Assembly: GCA_016195915.1 (NCBI GenBank)
Contig: JACPYS010000048.1
Span: 1-32,707 of the forward strand
Origin: Betaproteobacteria bacterium
Lineage (GTDB): Bacteria; Pseudomonadota; Gammaproteobacteria; Burkholderiales; SG8-39
Direction of reading: 5' to 3'
Length of the DNA stretch: 32,707 nucleotides
Both the position numbers and the translations under genes were made by a program. Each line of letters begins with the position of its first letter. Within the stretch, counting starts at the first letter, position 1. The notes below the pieces were generated by a model. That model saw only the letters and a program-made list of their open reading frames with translations. It searched no databases and was not told the origin of the DNA. This document shows positions 7,637 through 16,204 of the stretch, piece after piece.

Positions 7637-9418
7637 TCAAGCAACCCAGGGCTTGCCGTAGATCGGCTCCTTGAAAGGCGTCGGCGGCAGCTGCCACGTA
7701 CCGGTCGACGGCGGGCGCACTTCGCCATCCACGTGCACATCGAGCACGCAGGGACGGTTGTTGCGGATCGCCTGCTCGAGTGCGCCGCGCAGATCCTCGC
7801 TTTTCGTGACCGTCACGCCGTCGGCGCCGCAGGCGCGCGCCCACGCCGCGAAATCGGGGTTGTAGGGCTTCTTGCGATCCTGACCGCGATAGAAGGCGGT
7901 GCCGTGCTCGCGACCTCCGAACATCCCGATCTGGATGTCGCGGATGGCAGCCCAGGCGAAGTTGTTCCACACCACCCAGATGCACGGCAGGTCGTACTCG
8001 ACCGCGGTAGCGACCACGTAGGGCGTCATCGAAAAGCCGCCATCGCCACACACCGAGATGCAGGGGCGATCGGGCGCCGCGAGCTTCGCGCCCAGCACGC
8101 TGCACACGCCGAAGCCCATCGCCGAGAATCCCCAGCTGTTCAACATGCTCTGCGCGCGGCGTGGCTTCCAGAACTGCATGAACCAGTTGTGGTGCACGCC
8201 GGAGTCGAGCGTGAGGATCGCGTCTTCCGGCAGCACGCGCTGCAGCGCATCCACCACGTATTCGGGCCGCAACGGCGTGGTCGCTGCGGCGAAATGCGGG
8301 CGCACGAACTTCTCCCACTCTTCCTGCCAGCCGGCCACCTGCGCGCGCCATTCTGCAAAACGTTGCGCGTCGAGGCCGCTGCGCTTGGCGATCGCAGCCA
8401 GCAATTGCGCGGTGAAAACCTTCGCATCGGCAATGATGCCCAGCGTAGGCACGTAATTGCGGCCCAGCTCCTGCGGGTCGATATCGACGTGCAGAAGCTT
8501 CGTCTTCGGAAAGTTCCACGAATAGCCGGGATACCAGGTGGACGACGAACGGTCGTCGAAGCGCGTGCCGATCGTGATTACCAAGTCGGCGTGGCGGCCG
8601 GCCTGATTGGCGGGATAGGCACCGTTGCGCCCTATGAATCCCAAAGTCAGCGGGTCGTCGGCCGGAACGCAGCCCATGCCGTTAGGCGAAGTAATTACGG
8701 GAATGCCCAGGCGCTTCTGCAGCACCGTGATCTCCGGGCCCGCCTCGGACAGCGTTGCGCCCTGACCGATGAACAGTGCCGGCCTGTTCGCATTAGCGAG
8801 CAACTCGAGCGCGGCCGCGACGTCTGCATCCGATGCTCCGGGCCGGTGCGAGCCGAATACGTGCGACACGGGAGGGACTTCTACGTCATCCTTTTCCTGG
8901 TAGACGTTGTAGGGCACATCCAGATTCACCGGGCCGGGCCGGCCGGTGAGCATGGTGTCGAAGGACTGGCGCAACGCAAGCGGCAGCATGTCCACGCGCG
9001 AAGGCTGGAACGAGCGCTTGACCACCGGACGCAGCACGGAAGGGAAGTCCGACTGGTTGTGCTTGTAGATTTCCTGGAACGGCGCGCGATTGGCCTGGGA
9101 GGTCGGCACGTTGGACGTGATCGCAAGGAGTGCCGAGGAGTCCGACAGCGCAGTCGCCAGGGACATCACGAGATTGGCCGAGCCCGGGCCGGTGGAGGTC
9201 AGGGTGGCCACCGGCTGGTGCTTCACGCGGAAGTAACCGTCGGCCATGTGCCCCGCGCACTGCTCGTGGCGCGGCGAGATCAGCCGGATCCTGTCGCGCG
9301 CCTCGTACAGGGGATCCAGGATTCCCACGTTGCCGTGGCCGCAGAGCCCGAGTACGTACGGCACTTTCTGCTTGACGAGATACTCCGCGATCAGCTCGCC
9401 GCCTTTCATTTTGGGCAT
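7637..9418 (-). CDS. Thiamine-diphosphate-dependent enzyme (acetolactate synthase-like decarboxylase or lyase)
   Basis: The 593-residue protein has the three domains of the acetolactate synthase/benzoylformate decarboxylase family. The N-terminal pyrimidine domain contains PRHEQCAGHMADGYFR with the cofactor-activating Glu52. A central domain has LFIGQGATLSEAG and DLVITIGTRFDDR. The C-terminal pyrophosphate domain has CGDGGFSMTP, then about 25 residues to WNNFAWAAI, the GDG...NN signature. It should cleave or ligate next to a 2-oxo group, giving an aldehyde from a 2-oxo acid or joining two keto compounds. The start at 9418 gives the family-typical MKGGELIAEYLV beginning. An open frame extends further upstream but merely crosses the aldehyde dehydrogenase gene. 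The dehydrogenase 14 bp upstream supports aldehyde as product. Substrate unknown. Confidence 0.88.
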   Translation of the reverse strand: MPKMKGGELIAEYLVKQKVPYVLGLCGHGNVGILDPLYEARDRIRLISPRHEQCAGHMADGYFRVKHQPVATLTSTGPGSANLVMSLATALSDSSALLAITSNVPTSQANRAPFQEIYKHNQSDFPSVLRPVVKRSFQPSRVDMLPLALRQSFDTMLTGRPGPVNLDVPYNVYQEKDDVEVPPVSHVFGSHRPGASDADVAAALELLANANRPALFIGQGATLSEAGPEITVLQKRLGIPVITSPNGMGCVPADDPLTLGFIGRNGAYPANQAGRHADLVITIGTRFDDRSSSTWYPGYSWNFPKTKLLHVDIDPQELGRNYVPTLGIIADAKVFTAQLLAAIAKRSGLDAQRFAEWRAQVAGWQEEWEKFVRPHFAAATTPLRPEYVVDALQRVLPEDAILTLDSGVHHNWFMQFWKPRRAQSMLNSWGFSAMGFGVCSVLGAKLAAPDRPCISVCGDGGFSMTPYVVATAVEYDLPCIWVVWNNFAWAAIRDIQIGMFGGREHGTAFYRGQDRKKPYNPDFAAWARACGADGVTVTKSEDLRGALEQAIRNNRPCVLDVHVDGEVRPPSTGTWQLPPTPFKEPIYGKPWVA

Positions 9419-9432
9419 GTTTGCGCTCCGCG

Positions 9433-10878
9433 CTAGTTGGTTGTGAACGTCACGATACGTTCTTCGCTCATTTCGTGCACCGCGTAGCGCGGTCCCTCGC
9501 GGCCGAAGCCGCTGTCCTTCGATCCGCCATAGGGCATCAGGTCGACGCGCGAACTCGAGGTCTCGTTGATATGCACGCCACCAACCTCGAGCCGCCGCGC
9601 GGCCGAGAACGCATCGTCGAGCCGGTTGGTGAAGATCCCGCTCGCCAGCCCGAACGGCGTGGCGTTGACGCGCGCGATGGCCTGGTCCAGCGTGTCGAAG
9701 GGCACGATGCACACGACCGGGCCGAACACCTCGCAGCAGCCGACCTTCATCGAATCGTCGATCGAAGCGAGAAGTACTGGAGGCACCACAGCGCCCTTGC
9801 GCGCGCCGCCGGCGAGGAGCCTGGCGCCTTTCGCAACCGCCTCCTCGATCCAGTTCTCGATGCGCATCGCCTCTTTTTCGCTGATCACGGGTCCGACCAC
9901 GGTGTTGGGGTCGTACGGGTCGCCGTAGGGCAGCGCCTTCACCAGGGCGGTGAGGCGAGTCTGAACCTCCTCGAGAATCGAGCGGTGCACCAGCAGCAGC
10001 TGGACCGAGGTGCAGACCTGCCCGGCCTTGCGGTACCCGGCATTGACGACCTTCGGCAGCGCCATGTCGAGGCGCGCATCGTCGCAGAGGATGGTGCAGG
10101 CGATCGAACCGAGTTCCATCTGCGTGCGGCGCAGCCCCGCCGCCTGCTGGATCTTGCGGCCCACCTCGGTGCTGCCCGTGAACGCGAAGAAGCGCACGCG
10201 CTCGTCTTCGAGCAACCACCCGGCGACCTGCGCGCTGCCGTGCAGCACCGAAAGGAAACCGCGCGGCATGCCGGCCTCGATCAGCACCTCCGCCAGCTTG
10301 CAGGAGGTGACCGGTGTATAGGAGGAGGGCTTGAGCACCACGGCGTTGCCGGCGGCGAAGGCGGGCGCGATCTTGTGGGCAACCGTGTTGAGCGGCGCGT
10401 TGAACGGCGTGATCGCCGCGATCACGCCGAGCGGCACTCGCAGCGTGAACCCGATGCGGCCTGACTGCTGCGGGGCTCCCGCCAATGGCACGACCTCGCC
10501 GGCGAGGCGTCGTGCTTCTTCCGCGGAAAGCTTGAGCGTCTGGATGCATCGCCGCACTTCGCCCGTCCCGTCCGACGCAGTGAAGCCGGCTTCCATCTGC
10601 ATCGTACGCACGAAGTCCTCAAGCTGCGCCTCCAGCAGCATTGCGGCGCGTTCGAGGATCGCACCGCGCTCGTAGGGGCCCGGCGCGCCGCCGCGGAACG
10701 CGGCATGGGCGCATGCGATGGTCTGTTCGACCTGTGCCTTGTCGGCCGTCGTGACGTGGGCACCCGGTGCGAGCCGGTACTTGTCGAGCACGGCAATGGT
10801 GGGGCCATTGCCTGCGGCCCATTGTCCGTCCAGCAGAAGCCGATAAGTGGTGCACGATTTGGCGATGCGTTCGCTCAC
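9433..10878 (-). CDS. NAD(P)-dependent aldehyde dehydrogenase
   Basis: The 481-residue product has all main ALDH landmarks: ITPFNAPLN (residues 157-164), VLKPSSYTP, FTGSTEVGR (NAD-binding loop near 233-241), general base Glu255 in MELGS, and catalytic Cys289 in GQVCTS. MPYGGSKDSGFGREG follows near the C terminus. ELGS in place of the common ELGG is mildly unusual. I chose the GTG at 10878 because GGAGAG precedes it at 6 bp; an ATG 39 bp further upstream lacks such a site. The family oxidises aldehydes to acids, or to acyl-CoA in some members. The relatives that come to mind are lactaldehyde, glycolaldehyde and phosphonoacetaldehyde dehydrogenases. In this operon it should oxidise the aldehyde released by the ThDP enzyme. 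Confidence 0.9.
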   Translation of the reverse strand: MSERIAKSCTTYRLLLDGQWAAGNGPTIAVLDKYRLAPGAHVTTADKAQVEQTIACAHAAFRGGAPGPYERGAILERAAMLLEAQLEDFVRTMQMEAGFTASDGTGEVRRCIQTLKLSAEEARRLAGEVVPLAGAPQQSGRIGFTLRVPLGVIAAITPFNAPLNTVAHKIAPAFAAGNAVVLKPSSYTPVTSCKLAEVLIEAGMPRGFLSVLHGSAQVAGWLLEDERVRFFAFTGSTEVGRKIQQAAGLRRTQMELGSIACTILCDDARLDMALPKVVNAGYRKAGQVCTSVQLLLVHRSILEEVQTRLTALVKALPYGDPYDPNTVVGPVISEKEAMRIENWIEEAVAKGARLLAGGARKGAVVPPVLLASIDDSMKVGCCEVFGPVVCIVPFDTLDQAIARVNATPFGLASGIFTNRLDDAFSAARRLEVGGVHINETSSSRVDLMPYGGSKDSGFGREGPRYAVHEMSEERIVTFTTN

Positions 10879-10907
10879 TGGGCACTCTCCTTGCAATTTC
10901 GGATTGA

Positions 10908-13487
10908 TCACAGCCACAGAATTTTCTTGCGGTAATCCAGGTCGTTGAGCAGCGCTTCGGCGGGGCCTTGGTGAAACACAGCACCCCGCTCGAGCACGAA
11001 CACGCGGTCGGCCAGCGCGAGCACGAGGTCGAGGTTGTGCTCCACGATCACAATCGACGTCTGCCCGCGCAACCGGTCGAACACCTTGAACAGTTCCTGC
11101 ACCACGGTGGGCGCCAGCCCTTCGAAGGGCTCATCCAGGAGGAGCAGCTTGACGTTGCCCGACAACGCGCGCGCAACTGCCGCCATCTGCTGCTCGCCGC
11201 CGGAAAGGTAATCCGCCGCGACGTTGATCCGCTCCTTCAGGCGCGGGAAGTATTCGAAGATTCTCTCCTCGTTCCAGACCACGCCGTTCGTGCCATCGGT
11301 CGATCGCGCCAGGCGTCCCAGTGCCAGGTTCTCCGCGACCGTCATGCCGGCGAACAGGCCGCGGCCCTGCGGCACGTAACCGACGCCAAGCCGTGCGATG
11401 TCCGGCGCAGGCATTCCGGCGATGTCGCGCCCCGCGTATTCGATTCTTCCCGACGCGGGCGGCACGAGCCCGGTCAGCGTCTTGAGCAACGTGGACTTGC
11501 CGGCGCCGTTGCGTCCCAGCAGTGCCACGATCTCACCTTCGCGCACGTCGAGCGTCGCATCATTGAGGATGTGACTCTTGCCGTAGAAGGTGTTCACGCG
11601 CTCGAAGCGCAGCAGTTGCGTTTGGTCGCGCGCCTCGCCCGCGACGCTGCCGGTCACCGGCGGCGTGCCGGTTCCCGTATAGACCTCCTGCACCCGGCGA
11701 TCGCTGCGCACCTCGTCGGGTGTGCCCGCCATCAGCACCTCCCCCTGATTCATCACGGTGACGCGTTGCGAGAAGCCGAGCACGCGATCGATGTCGTGCT
11801 CTACGATCAGCACCGGGATGCTGGCGGCCACGCTCTTGACGAGACCCGACACGCGCTCGCGCTCCGCCGCCGCCAGCCCCGCGAGCGGTTCGTCGAGGAG
11901 CAGTACCTGCGGCTTGGAACCCAGCGCGATACCGAGGTCCACCAGCCGCTGCCCGCCGTAGGAAAGATCGCCGCCCCGGATTTCCTGGATGCCGTCGACA
12001 CCGAGGAACCGGAGCAACTCGGTGGTTTCGGCGTGGATTTCCGGGTAGCTGTCGATGTCGCGCCAGGCGTTATAGCGTCCCGGGTGCCGCGCCTGCAGCG
12101 ACAGCCGCAGGTTCTCGTAGATCGTCAGGCCGCGAAACAGGTTGGTGATCTGGAACGAGCGGGCGAGACCGAGCTGGCAGATGCGGTGCGGGGGCAGGCG
12201 ATGGATTCCCTGTCCGTTGAGGCGTACCGTGCCGCCGTCGGGTGGGAACAGTCCCGACATCAGGTTGAACAGAGTGGTCTTGCCCGCGCCATTCGGGCCG
12301 ATGAGCGCGTGAACTTCGCCGGTGTTCACCGAGAGGCGCGCATCCGCGACCGCGTGGATGCCACCGAATCGCTTCTGCACGCCTTCGACTTCCAGCACGG
12401 TTCCCCGCCGTTCGCCCGGATGAAGGAACCCCGGCAGCGGCAGGCCTTCATGGATCCTGCGCGCATTCATGGCAGCCGCCTCTTCGGGTGGCGGTCGCCA
12501 TCTGCGCTGCAGCTTGGCCCAGATGCCGACCAGGCCGCCGGGCGAATACAGCACGAACCCCACGAACACGAGGCCGAACCAGAGCAGCCAGTTCGAGGTC
12601 CACATCGAGAACAGCTCGCGGAACAGGATGTAAAACAGCACGCCGAGCGCAGGACCGAGGACGTGATGCATGCCGCCGATCACCACCATCGCCAGCAACT
12701 CGCCGGAAAAGGTGACCGAGGTGGACTCCGCCGAGACAAGGAAGTGCTGGAAACCCGTCAGCGCGCCCGCCAGCCCCGTGACCACCGCCGCGAGCACGAA
12801 CGCCGCCAGCTTGTAGCGCTCGACGTTGTAGCCCTGGAAGATCGCGCGCTGTTGATTCTCGCGAATGGCGACGAGTACATGTCCGAACGGTGAGCGTACG
12901 ACGCGAAGCAGTACATACAGCACGCATAGCGCGATCACGGCGACCAGAATGTAGTAGACGAGCGCGTTGTCGAAGTTGATCAGCCCGAAGCTGCCGCGCT
13001 TCAGTCCGCCCAGGCCGTCCTCGCCGCCCGTGACCTCGGTCCAGCGGAACGCGATGGTGTAGGTGAGCGCCGCCAATGCCAGTGTCAGCAGCGAGAAATA
13101 CACGCCGCGCCGGCGCAGGATGAGAACTCCGACGACGCTCGAGAGCACGGCGACGAAAGCGATCGAGAACAGGACCGGGAGCAGGAGCTGGCCGTCGAAC
13201 CAGTGCTTTTGCGCCAACGCGGCTGCATAGGCGCCGACACCGAACCACGCGCTGTGGCCGAAGGAGGTGAGTCCGGTATATCCCACGAGGAGATTCAGGC
13301 CCATCGCCGCAATTGCCAGGCTGACCACCACGGAGGCCGTATTCACCGTCAGGCCGAGCGGGAGCATGGCGAGCGGCAGGGCGACGAGCGCAATCGCTCC
13401 GATGGCGAGCAGCCGGTACCGATCGGAACGAGGGGGTCTCGCCGCCCCCTCGTGCACCCCCTGCGAATGCGGCCGGACGCTTGTCAT
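10908..13487 (-). CDS. LivM-LivG-LivF triple fusion: ABC permease with two ATPase domains
   Basis: One 859-residue polypeptide contains three normally separate parts of a branched-chain amino acid type importer. Residues 25-330 are a LivM-like permease with several hydrophobic segments and the GYTGLTSFGHSAWFGVGAYA motif. Residues 363-605 are a LivG-like ATPase with Walker A GPNGAGKTT (397-405), signature LSYGGQR (508-514) and LLLDEPLAGL. Residues 625-859 are a LivF-like ATPase with GRNGAGKST (658-666), LSGGEQQ (761-767) and LLLLDEPFEGL. All catalytic motifs look intact, so both ATP sites should work. No stop or frameshift separates them. The start ATG overlaps the LivH stop as ATGA. The partners are LivH and the binding protein encoded just upstream. 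Confidence 0.93.
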   Translation of the reverse strand: MTSVRPHSQGVHEGAARPPRSDRYRLLAIGAIALVALPLAMLPLGLTVNTASVVVSLAIAAMGLNLLVGYTGLTSFGHSAWFGVGAYAAALAQKHWFDGQLLLPVLFSIAFVAVLSSVVGVLILRRRGVYFSLLTLALAALTYTIAFRWTEVTGGEDGLGGLKRGSFGLINFDNALVYYILVAVIALCVLYVLLRVVRSPFGHVLVAIRENQQRAIFQGYNVERYKLAAFVLAAVVTGLAGALTGFQHFLVSAESTSVTFSGELLAMVVIGGMHHVLGPALGVLFYILFRELFSMWTSNWLLWFGLVFVGFVLYSPGGLVGIWAKLQRRWRPPPEEAAAMNARRIHEGLPLPGFLHPGERRGTVLEVEGVQKRFGGIHAVADARLSVNTGEVHALIGPNGAGKTTLFNLMSGLFPPDGGTVRLNGQGIHRLPPHRICQLGLARSFQITNLFRGLTIYENLRLSLQARHPGRYNAWRDIDSYPEIHAETTELLRFLGVDGIQEIRGGDLSYGGQRLVDLGIALGSKPQVLLLDEPLAGLAAAERERVSGLVKSVAASIPVLIVEHDIDRVLGFSQRVTVMNQGEVLMAGTPDEVRSDRRVQEVYTGTGTPPVTGSVAGEARDQTQLLRFERVNTFYGKSHILNDATLDVREGEIVALLGRNGAGKSTLLKTLTGLVPPASGRIEYAGRDIAGMPAPDIARLGVGYVPQGRGLFAGMTVAENLALGRLARSTDGTNGVVWNEERIFEYFPRLKERINVAADYLSGGEQQMAAVARALSGNVKLLLLDEPFEGLAPTVVQELFKVFDRLRGQTSIVIVEHNLDLVLALADRVFVLERGAVFHQGPAEALLNDLDYRKKILWL

Positions 13488-14359
13488 TCAAACTTCTCGA
13501 TGCGTTCGCCCAGCAGGCCGCGCGGGCGGAACAGAAGCACGAGGAACATCAGCACGTACATCGAGGCTTCGCCGGCCGCCGGGGCGAAATGGATGGTGAC
13601 GCCGCGCACCACGCCCACCAGCAGCGCGGCGAGCACGACGCCCCAGAAGCTTCCCAGTCCGCCGATCACCACCACGACGAAGGCGACGATGATGATCTCG
13701 GCGCCCATCGCAGGGTGCACGATCGTGATCGGTGCGAACAGGGCGCCGCCCAGTGCCGCCATGCCCACGCCGAGCATCACGATCGCAGTCATGTACGGCT
13801 GCAGGCGGATGCCGAGTGCCGCCACCATGTCGGGCCGCTGGATGCCGGCGCGCACCACCCGGCCGAAGGACGTTTTGTGCAGCAGCAGCCAGATGCCCGT
13901 GAGCACCACCGCCACCACGGCGAGCAGCATCAGCCGGTAACGGGAGAAAAGAAAATCGCCCACGATGACCTGGCCCTTGAAGCCTGCCGGCATCGATGCC
14001 GGCAGGGGTGCCGCGCCCCAGACGATGCGGATCAGCTGCTCCGCCACCATCGCGAGGCCGAAGGTCACGAGCAGGGAGAGGATCGGGTCGGCCGTGTAGA
14101 AGCGGCGCAACACGAACCGCTCGAACAGGATGCCGAGCATCGCCACAGCGACCGGCGAAAGGACGACCGACGGACCGAAACCCAGTTGCTTCGCGATTTC
14201 GAGCGAGATATACGCGCCGAACGCGTAGAAGGCGCCATGCGCGAGGTTCACCACGCCGCCGACGCTGAAGATCAGCGACAGGCCGAGTGCGATGAGCAGG
14301 TAGTAGCCTCCGAGCACGAGGCCGTTGACTACCTGCTCGAGGAGGAACAGCAGTTGCAT
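13484..14359 (-). CDS. livH: LivH-like ABC permease
   Basis: The 291-residue integral membrane protein is the second permease subunit of the importer. It begins MQLLFLLEQVVNGLVLGGYY and contains GLSLIFSVGGVVNLAHGAFYAFGAY, the conserved inner-membrane motif of LivH, and later IGGLGSFWGVVLAALLVG. About eight hydrophobic segments are visible. Length is normal for the family. The stop overlaps the start of the LivMGF fusion by 4 bp (ATGA), so the two permeases are probably translationally coupled. The ribosome site is weak (AGAGCC), and a palindromic repeat occupies the 89 bp upstream. The substrate cannot be told from the permease alone; given the neighbours, an organic acid or aromatic acid is as likely as an amino acid. 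Confidence 0.92.
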   Translation of the reverse strand: MQLLFLLEQVVNGLVLGGYYLLIALGLSLIFSVGGVVNLAHGAFYAFGAYISLEIAKQLGFGPSVVLSPVAVAMLGILFERFVLRRFYTADPILSLLVTFGLAMVAEQLIRIVWGAAPLPASMPAGFKGQVIVGDFLFSRYRLMLLAVVAVVLTGIWLLLHKTSFGRVVRAGIQRPDMVAALGIRLQPYMTAIVMLGVGMAALGGALFAPITIVHPAMGAEIIIVAFVVVVIGGLGSFWGVVLAALLVGVVRGVTIHFAPAAGEASMYVLMFLVLLFRPRGLLGERIEKFE

Positions 14360-14372
14360 GAGGCTCTGAAAT

Positions 14373-14445
14373 CGTCATGCCCGCGCAGGCGGGCATCCAG
14401 CAGGCGACGGGGTATCCTGGATTCCCGCTTTCGCGGGAATGACAC
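14373..14445. repeat. Nested palindromic repeat, dRS3/REP-like, copy 1
   Basis: Two hairpins, ATGCCCGC/GCGGGCAT and ATTCCCGC/GCGGGAAT, are joined by CCAG and CCTGG, with GTCAT at the left and ATGAC at the right, so the unit is itself a large inverted repeat. The unit fills the livK-livH gap and could act as an mRNA stabiliser or partial terminator that lowers permease expression relative to the binding protein. A diverged copy of the same layout is at 17194-17268. Confidence 0.8.
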
Positions 14446-14448
14446 GGT

Positions 14449-15681
14449 TTAGAACACGCAGGCGTTCTGCTCTTTGGCCGGATTGATGACCTCCAGCGGC
14501 TGGTTCGCCGCCGGAACCGCGGCGCCGAACTGCAGGAAGTCCCACTTGTCCTTCGCCTGGCCCTTGGGCTTGACGGTGAACGGGTAGGCTTCCTGGATGA
14601 GCTGGTGGTCCCACGAGCGGAAATAGCCCTTGCGCGCCTTGAGCAGGTCGAACTCCGCCTGGCTTTCGAAATAGGCGATCAGCTTGTCGGTGTCGGTGGA
14701 CTTGGTCGCGTTCATGGCCTGCGCCATGATCTTGAGCGACACGTACTCGATCCAGGCGTGGTTCTCGGGCGGCTTGCCGTGCCTCTTCGTGAATTCGGCA
14801 ACGAAGGCCTTCGATCCGGGGGTGTCGAGCTCGTGGTGCCAGACCGTCGGCCAGATGCCGGCGAGGTTACCGTCGCCCGCGGCCCAAGCGTCCGCCGTAT
14901 TGAGGTTGAAGCCTGCGATCGCGTAGGGCAGGCCGAATTCGGCGTATTGCTTGACGAAGTTGGTGACCTGGTTGCCTGCGAGGTTGGTGGCGACGAGGTC
15001 GGGCTTTGCCTGCCGGATCTTCAGCATGTAGGGGCTGAAATCGGTCACGTCGGTCGCGACCAGCTCGTCGCCGATGTGGGTGCCGCCGTTCGCGGCAAAG
15101 AAATTCTTGGCCGCCTTGGACAGGTCGTGGCCAAACAGGTAGTCGGCGGTCAGGCTGAAGATGCGCTTGCCCTTCACCAAGCCGTCGCGCAGCAGCGCCT
15201 GCCCCGCGGCGTTGACCATCACCGCGACCGGGATGTCGACGTGGAACGTGTACCTGTTGCAGTTCTTGCCGCGCAGCACGTCGGACCGCGCGCCGATGCT
15301 CATGAACAGGCGCTTGTTGCGCGCCGCCACCTGCATGATGGTCTGGGCGGAGGCCGAGTTGATCTCGCCCATCAGCACCGTCGCGCCGTCGCGCTCGAGC
15401 ATCCTTTGCGCCTTGGTCGCAGCCGTGGCCGGATTGACCGAGTCTTCCGACATCACGTCGAGCTGGCGCCCCATGACGCCGCCGGCGCGGTTGATTTCTT
15501 CCGCGGCGATCTTGATGCCCATCACTGCGTATTCGCCCAGCGCGCCGAGAAAGCCGGTCAGCGGCGTGAGGTGCCCGATTTTGATCTTGTCCGACTGGCT
15601 GCGCACGATCGCCGGAAATCCGAGCACGAGCGCCCCGGCTGCTGCGGCACCGGCTTTCAACACGTTTCTTCGGTTTGTCAT
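14449..15681 (-). CDS. LivK-like periplasmic substrate-binding protein of an ABC importer
   Basis: The 410-residue protein starts with a Tat-type signal peptide: RRNVLKAG, a hydrophobic stretch, and cleavage near FPAIVRSQS. The mature part begins IKIGHLTPLTGFLGALGEYAVMGIKIA, the classic opening of the Peripla_BP_6 branched-chain amino acid/amide binding group. INRAGGVMGRQL follows. It should capture the substrate in the periplasm and deliver it to the LivH/LivMGF complex. GGGAGGT precedes the ATG at a good distance. It lies 28 bp downstream of the cupin gene. This fold is widely used for aromatic and aliphatic acids as well as amino acids, so the ligand stays open. Confidence 0.92.
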   Translation of the reverse strand: MTNRRNVLKAGAAAAGALVLGFPAIVRSQSDKIKIGHLTPLTGFLGALGEYAVMGIKIAAEEINRAGGVMGRQLDVMSEDSVNPATAATKAQRMLERDGATVLMGEINSASAQTIMQVAARNKRLFMSIGARSDVLRGKNCNRYTFHVDIPVAVMVNAAGQALLRDGLVKGKRIFSLTADYLFGHDLSKAAKNFFAANGGTHIGDELVATDVTDFSPYMLKIRQAKPDLVATNLAGNQVTNFVKQYAEFGLPYAIAGFNLNTADAWAAGDGNLAGIWPTVWHHELDTPGSKAFVAEFTKRHGKPPENHAWIEYVSLKIMAQAMNATKSTDTDKLIAYFESQAEFDLLKARKGYFRSWDHQLIQEAYPFTVKPKGQAKDKWDFLQFGAAVPAANQPLEVINPAKEQNACVF

Positions 15682-15709
15682 GGCGGTTTACCTCCCTTTG
15701 TCGGTTCGA

Positions 15710-16096
15710 TTACAGACTCTGTTCGTCATCGGCCGGGGTCGTCACCACAAGGAACACGAGCCCGTCGAGTCCGGTATTGGTGAAACTGTGGCGCACGCCT
15801 GGTGGCACGTAGACGTAGTCGTGCGCTCGCATCAGGTGCTTTTCTTCGTCCAGCGTCAGGATGCCTTCGCCCTCGAGCACGTAATAGATCTGCTCCTGCA
15901 CCTTGTGCACGTGCTCCTGCACATAGGCGTTGGGCGCATAGCGCGAGATGCGGAAGTCGACTGCGCGCGAGCCCGAATTTTCCGGTCCGACGAGGGCTTT
16001 CGACAGCGCGCCACCGAAATGGCCGGGGAATTCCTGCCACGGTACCTGCGCCATCTTTTCGATGAATGCGGTGGTGCGGCGGGCGGGCTTTTCCAT
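15710..16096 (-). CDS. Small cupin-domain protein, first gene of the catabolic operon
   Basis: The 128-residue protein is a single cupin barrel. The metal motif is visible as His62, His64 and Glu68 in EHVHKVQEQ, then YYVLEGEGILTL, and His103 in PPGVRHSFTN. All four ligands are present, so it should bind Fe, Mn or similar. Small cupins act as dioxygenases, isomerases or ligand sensors; nothing here decides which. The ATG at 16096 is chosen because it starts the first conserved segment and no good ribosome site is seen upstream. A TATACT -10-like box ends 6 bp before this ATG, so the transcript may be leaderless. The gene is divergent from the LysR regulator. Confidence 0.82.
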   Translation of the reverse strand: MEKPARRTTAFIEKMAQVPWQEFPGHFGGALSKALVGPENSGSRAVDFRISRYAPNAYVQEHVHKVQEQIYYVLEGEGILTLDEEKHLMRAHDYVYVPPGVRHSFTNTGLDGLVFLVVTTPADDEQSL

Positions 16097-16102
16097 GATT
16101 GC

Positions 16103-16108
16103 AGTATA
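16103..16108 (-). promoter_or_regulatory. Candidate -10 box for the cupin/liv operon
   Basis: TATACT on the minus strand matches the sigma-70 -10 consensus at 5 of 6 positions and ends 6 bp before the cupin ATG. A start point about 7 bp after the box would fall on the A of that ATG. The -35 region is poor, as expected for a promoter that needs an activator. Confidence 0.45.
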
Positions 16109-16149
16109 GGAAGGGGCGCGAGCGGCAGAAAATACTGTTTTCCGAGGTT

Positions 16150-16172
16150 GGGTATAAGCTAGAGTTATACCC
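16150..16172. promoter_or_regulatory. LysR-type operator palindrome
   Basis: GGGTATAA and TTATACCC form perfect 8-bp arms around a 7-bp spacer, and contain a T-N11-A core (16155 and 16167). The centre at 16161 is 65 bp from the predicted start point of the cupin operon, the classic position of a LysR recognition site, and 44 bp upstream of the lysR ATG, where binding would also control the regulator itself. Confidence 0.7.
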
Positions 16173-16204
16173 TTGGCTCCTTGGTTGGCAAGGGGAGGAA
16201 TCGC

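Noticed and set aside
7635-8519. Upstream extension of the binding-protein-like frame to 589 residues
   Set aside because: The added part lies inside the ThDP enzyme gene and is composition-biased, without motifs; the fold begins at KIAVFTKN.
9419-10549. Upstream open extension of the ThDP enzyme frame, giving a 970-residue product
   Set aside because: The extension is the antisense-free shadow of the aldehyde dehydrogenase in another frame: Arg/Pro/Ala-rich with no family resemblance. The enzyme starts at MPKMKGGELIAEYL (9418).
10968-12893. Long plus-strand open frame of 641 codons opposite the transporter fusion
   Set aside because: High GC keeps the antisense frame open; the product is Arg/His/Gln-rich with no family motif, while the minus strand encodes clear ABC domains.
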